Position numbers and translations under genes: made by a program. From CAJQQK01 sp965224225 (GTDB lineage Bacteria > Pseudomonadota > Alphaproteobacteria > Rhizobiales > Hyphomicrobiaceae): a stretch of DNA of 64,000 nt. The notes under the pieces are model-generated. The model saw only the letters and a program-made list of their open reading frames with translations, did no database searches and had not been told where the DNA came from. Where the stretch lies: contig CBDCZF010000012.1 in the NCBI GenBank assembly GCA_965224225.1, forward strand, positions 157,618-221,617. The letters are read 5' to 3'. Numbering within the stretch: the first letter of the stretch is position 1; the number at the start of each line of letters is the position of its first letter. Shown one piece after another: positions 62,096 to 64,000 of this stretch.

Positions 62096-62554
62096 ATGGA
62101 TGAGCGAGATGCCCGGATTCTTCGTGCTCTGCAGCGCGACTGCCGTCAGCCGCTTGCCGAGCTTGCCGCCGAAATCGGGCTGTCGACATCCGCCTGCCAT
62201 CGCCGCATCAAGTTGCTCGAAGAGGCCGGCGTGATCTCGGGCTACGTGGCCAAGCTTAGCAGTGCCGCGCTAGGTCTGCCGGTGCATTTGTTCGTCGAGA
62301 TCACGCTTAGTTCGCAATCCGAAAACGCACTCAAGGCATTCGAGGATGCGGTCCGTCGTTACGATGATATTCTCGAATGCCATCTGGCCGCCGGCGAGGC
62401 CGACTACATTCTGCGGGTCGCGGCCCGCGATGTCGCCGATTTCAACGAGATCCACCGCAACTGCCTCTCCCGTCTGCCGGGCACTTCGGCGATGAAGACG
62501 ATCTTCGTGTTGCGTTCGGTCAAGCAGTGGCAGGGCTATCCGGTCCGTCTTTAA
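62096..62554 (+). CDS. Lrp/AsnC-family transcriptional regulator
   Basis: A 152-aa regulator with an N-terminal HTH (DERDARILRALQRDCRQPLAELAAEIGLSTSACHRRIKLLEEAGVI spread over residues 2-47) and a C-terminal RAM ligand domain (ECHLAAGEADYILRVAARDVADF). It faces ald across a 155-bp AT-rich gap, the usual arrangement for an alanine-responsive activator of ald (AldR-like). Operator sequences in the gap are too degenerate for me to define. Confidence 0.92.
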   Translation: MDERDARILRALQRDCRQPLAELAAEIGLSTSACHRRIKLLEEAGVISGYVAKLSSAALGLPVHLFVEITLSSQSENALKAFEDAVRRYDDILECHLAAGEADYILRVAARDVADFNEIHRNCLSRLPGTSAMKTIFVLRSVKQWQGYPVRL

Positions 62555-62663
62555 TGTGAACGAACTTCGCTTGCTTCGGCCGATGACGTATGCTTGCTTC
62601 CAGTCGGTCAGAGACGCCGTCTGACAAATAAGTCCGATCGCAATTCAGTAAGGATGGGTTCCC

Positions 62664-64000
62664 ATGAAACGTTATGCCTCGGCCGCCGGGATGGCGGCGC
62701 TTTTGGCCGGCTCAATCGTGAGCGCCGATGCCAAGACGCTCAGGATGGCGTATGACGCCGATCCCGTTTCTCTTGATCTGCACGAGCAGCTTTCGGGCGG
62801 CACGCTGCAGCTGTCGCATATGGTCTGCGATCCCCTGGTGCGCTGGGGTGCCAACCTCGAGTTCGAACCGCGGCTGGCCTCGAGCTGGAAGCGTCTCGGC
62901 GACACGACAGTGCGCTTCACGTTGCGCGACGGTGTAAAGCATCACTCAGGCAACGACTATGACAGTTGATGATGTGATCTGGACATTCAACCGCCTGAAG
63001 GCCAGCCCGGATTTCAAAGGAATTTTTGCCCCGTTCAAGGAAATGAAAAAGGCAGATGACGGCAACGCAGTCGATATTGTTACAGATGGCCCGTTCCCGC
63101 TGGTTCTTCACAACGCCACCTACATCTTCCCACTGGACTCAAAATTCTATGACCGGCAAGGACAGATCGGGGAAGAGACAAGGGCAGAGATCAAGTCAAA
63201 CACGGCGATAGCTTCGCCTCGACCAATATTTCTTGCACGGGGCCGTTTACCGTCTGCCAGTCGCGAGCAGGGCGTGAAGGTCGACGTTCAAGCGTAACCC
63301 GGACTACTGGGATAAGAATTCACCGGGCAACGTGTCGATGAGATCGTGTTTACGCCCATCAAGGAAGCACCGACCCGCGTTGCTGCACTGCTCTCAGGCG
63401 ATGTCGATTTCATCGCGCCGGTGCCGCCCAACGATCTCGACCGCGTGCGCAATGGTTCCGGCACGCAGCTGATCACCAAGACCGGCACGCGCATCATCAC
63501 ACTGCAGCTCAACCAGGAACGCGTTGCAGCCTTCAAGGATCCGAAGGTGCGCCTTGCAATAGTGCATGCGATCAACAACGAGGGCATCGTCCAGAAGATC
63601 ATGAAGGGTTTTGGCACGGCGGCGCCCAGATGAGCCCCAAGGGTTATCTCGGCTACAACGCCTCGCTCAAACCGCGCTTCGATCTCGCCAAGGCGCAGGC
63701 GCTGATGAAGGAGGCGGGCCACGAGAACGGTTTTTCAGTCTCGATGATGTGCCCTAACAATCGCTATGTGAACGATGCCAAGATTTGTGAGGCAGCCGCT
63801 GCCATGCTGGCGCGCATCAAGATCAAGGTCGATCTCGTGACCATGCCGAAGGCGCAGTACTGGCCAAAATTCGATGAACGGGCGGCCGACATCATGATGA
63901 TCGGGTGGCATTCCGACACCGAGGACTCGGCCAACTTCTACGAGTTCCTGGCCATGACGCCGAACAAGGAGACCGGCAAGGGGCAGTACAACTCCGGTGC
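62664..64000 (+). pseudogene. Peptide ABC transporter binding protein, frameshifted, truncated
   Basis: Successive plus-strand frames together spell one SBP_bac_5 (DppA/OppA-like) periplasmic protein. A signal peptide and KTLRMAYDADPVSLDLHEQLSGG start at 62664. A shift near 62955 leads to TVDDVIWTFNRLKASP. Disruptions between about 63150 and 63345 lead to FTPIKEAPTRVAALLSGDVDF. A shift near 63630 leads to MSPKGYLGYNASLKPRFD, which runs off the window. At least three frame changes make this a decayed gene or a stretch of poor sequence quality. Confidence 0.8.

Overview
The window is high-GC chromosomal DNA with compact, mostly co-directional operons, and looks alphaproteobacterial. Supporting traits are a HemB whose metal-site loop lacks the zinc cysteines, an intracellular PHA depolymerase, a TAXI-type TRAP transporter, an Xsc/acylating-aldehyde-dehydrogenase sulfonate cluster and the hemB-bpt-(...)-parC neighbourhood. 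Order and species cannot be fixed from the sequence. No rRNA, tRNA, phage genes or CRISPR array were found.

Layout. 0.3-7.9 kb: an atypical SDR, a tiny ORF with a 14-nt extended Shine-Dalgarno, a Cys-rich exported protein, a frameshifted phospholipase-C-like/DUF4332 gene, an EamA permease, hemB, bpt and ppk2. 8.0-14.3 kb: a secreted caspase-fold protein with 14 WD40 repeats and a Ser in place of the catalytic Cys, then a four-gene sulfation operon (ASST-type arylsulfotransferase, two small membrane proteins, PAPS-type sulfotransferase). 14.4-30.1 kb: mainly core genes: parC, phaZ, an SMP-30 lactonase, a glyoxalase, a double cold-shock-domain protein, a DUF192 protein, an ArsR-methyltransferase fusion coupled to metF, gyrA and an M48 peptidase. 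30.2-39.5 kb: a Leu/Phe/Val-type dehydrogenase and a sulfonate (probably sulfoacetate) catabolic locus: xsc, an IclR regulator, sauS, a SucCD-like ADP-forming acyl-CoA ligase and a citrate synthase paralogue. 39.5-50.4 kb: two copies of a small non-autonomous transposable element, an EamA permease, a ureohydrolase-like gene, a TAXI-TRAP system and a four-gene amino-acid/opine-oxidase operon. 50.4-56.3 kb: an LLM-class monooxygenase and a Hen1-Pnkp RNA-repair cassette. 56.4-64 kb: an AT-richer ATP-grasp/methyltransferase pair, cfa, ald with a divergent Lrp regulator, and a badly frameshifted peptide-ABC binding-protein gene cut by the window edge.

How genes appear to work together. In the sulfonate locus the ligase would activate sulfoacetate, SauS would reduce sulfoacetyl-CoA to sulfoacetaldehyde and Xsc would release sulfite and acetyl phosphate. 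Matching TGAGACG-type palindromes lie upstream of both xsc and sauS and probably bind the IclR protein. metF is translationally coupled to an ArsR-methyltransferase whose promoter carries an A+T-rich operator-like sequence between -35 and -10. hen1 and pnkp overlap and carry the residues of both enzymes of the bacterial 3'-methylating RNA-repair complex.

The most unusual structural signal is a ~250-bp element with CACTGCTGTCCGG ends. It is present twice, 4 kb apart and in opposite orientation. Each copy sits exactly in the 5-nt loop of a perfect DNA hairpin and is flanked by a 9-bp duplication made of the loop plus two stem bases on each side. One target hairpin belongs to a 147-bp palindromic repeat whose uninterrupted relative is also in the window.
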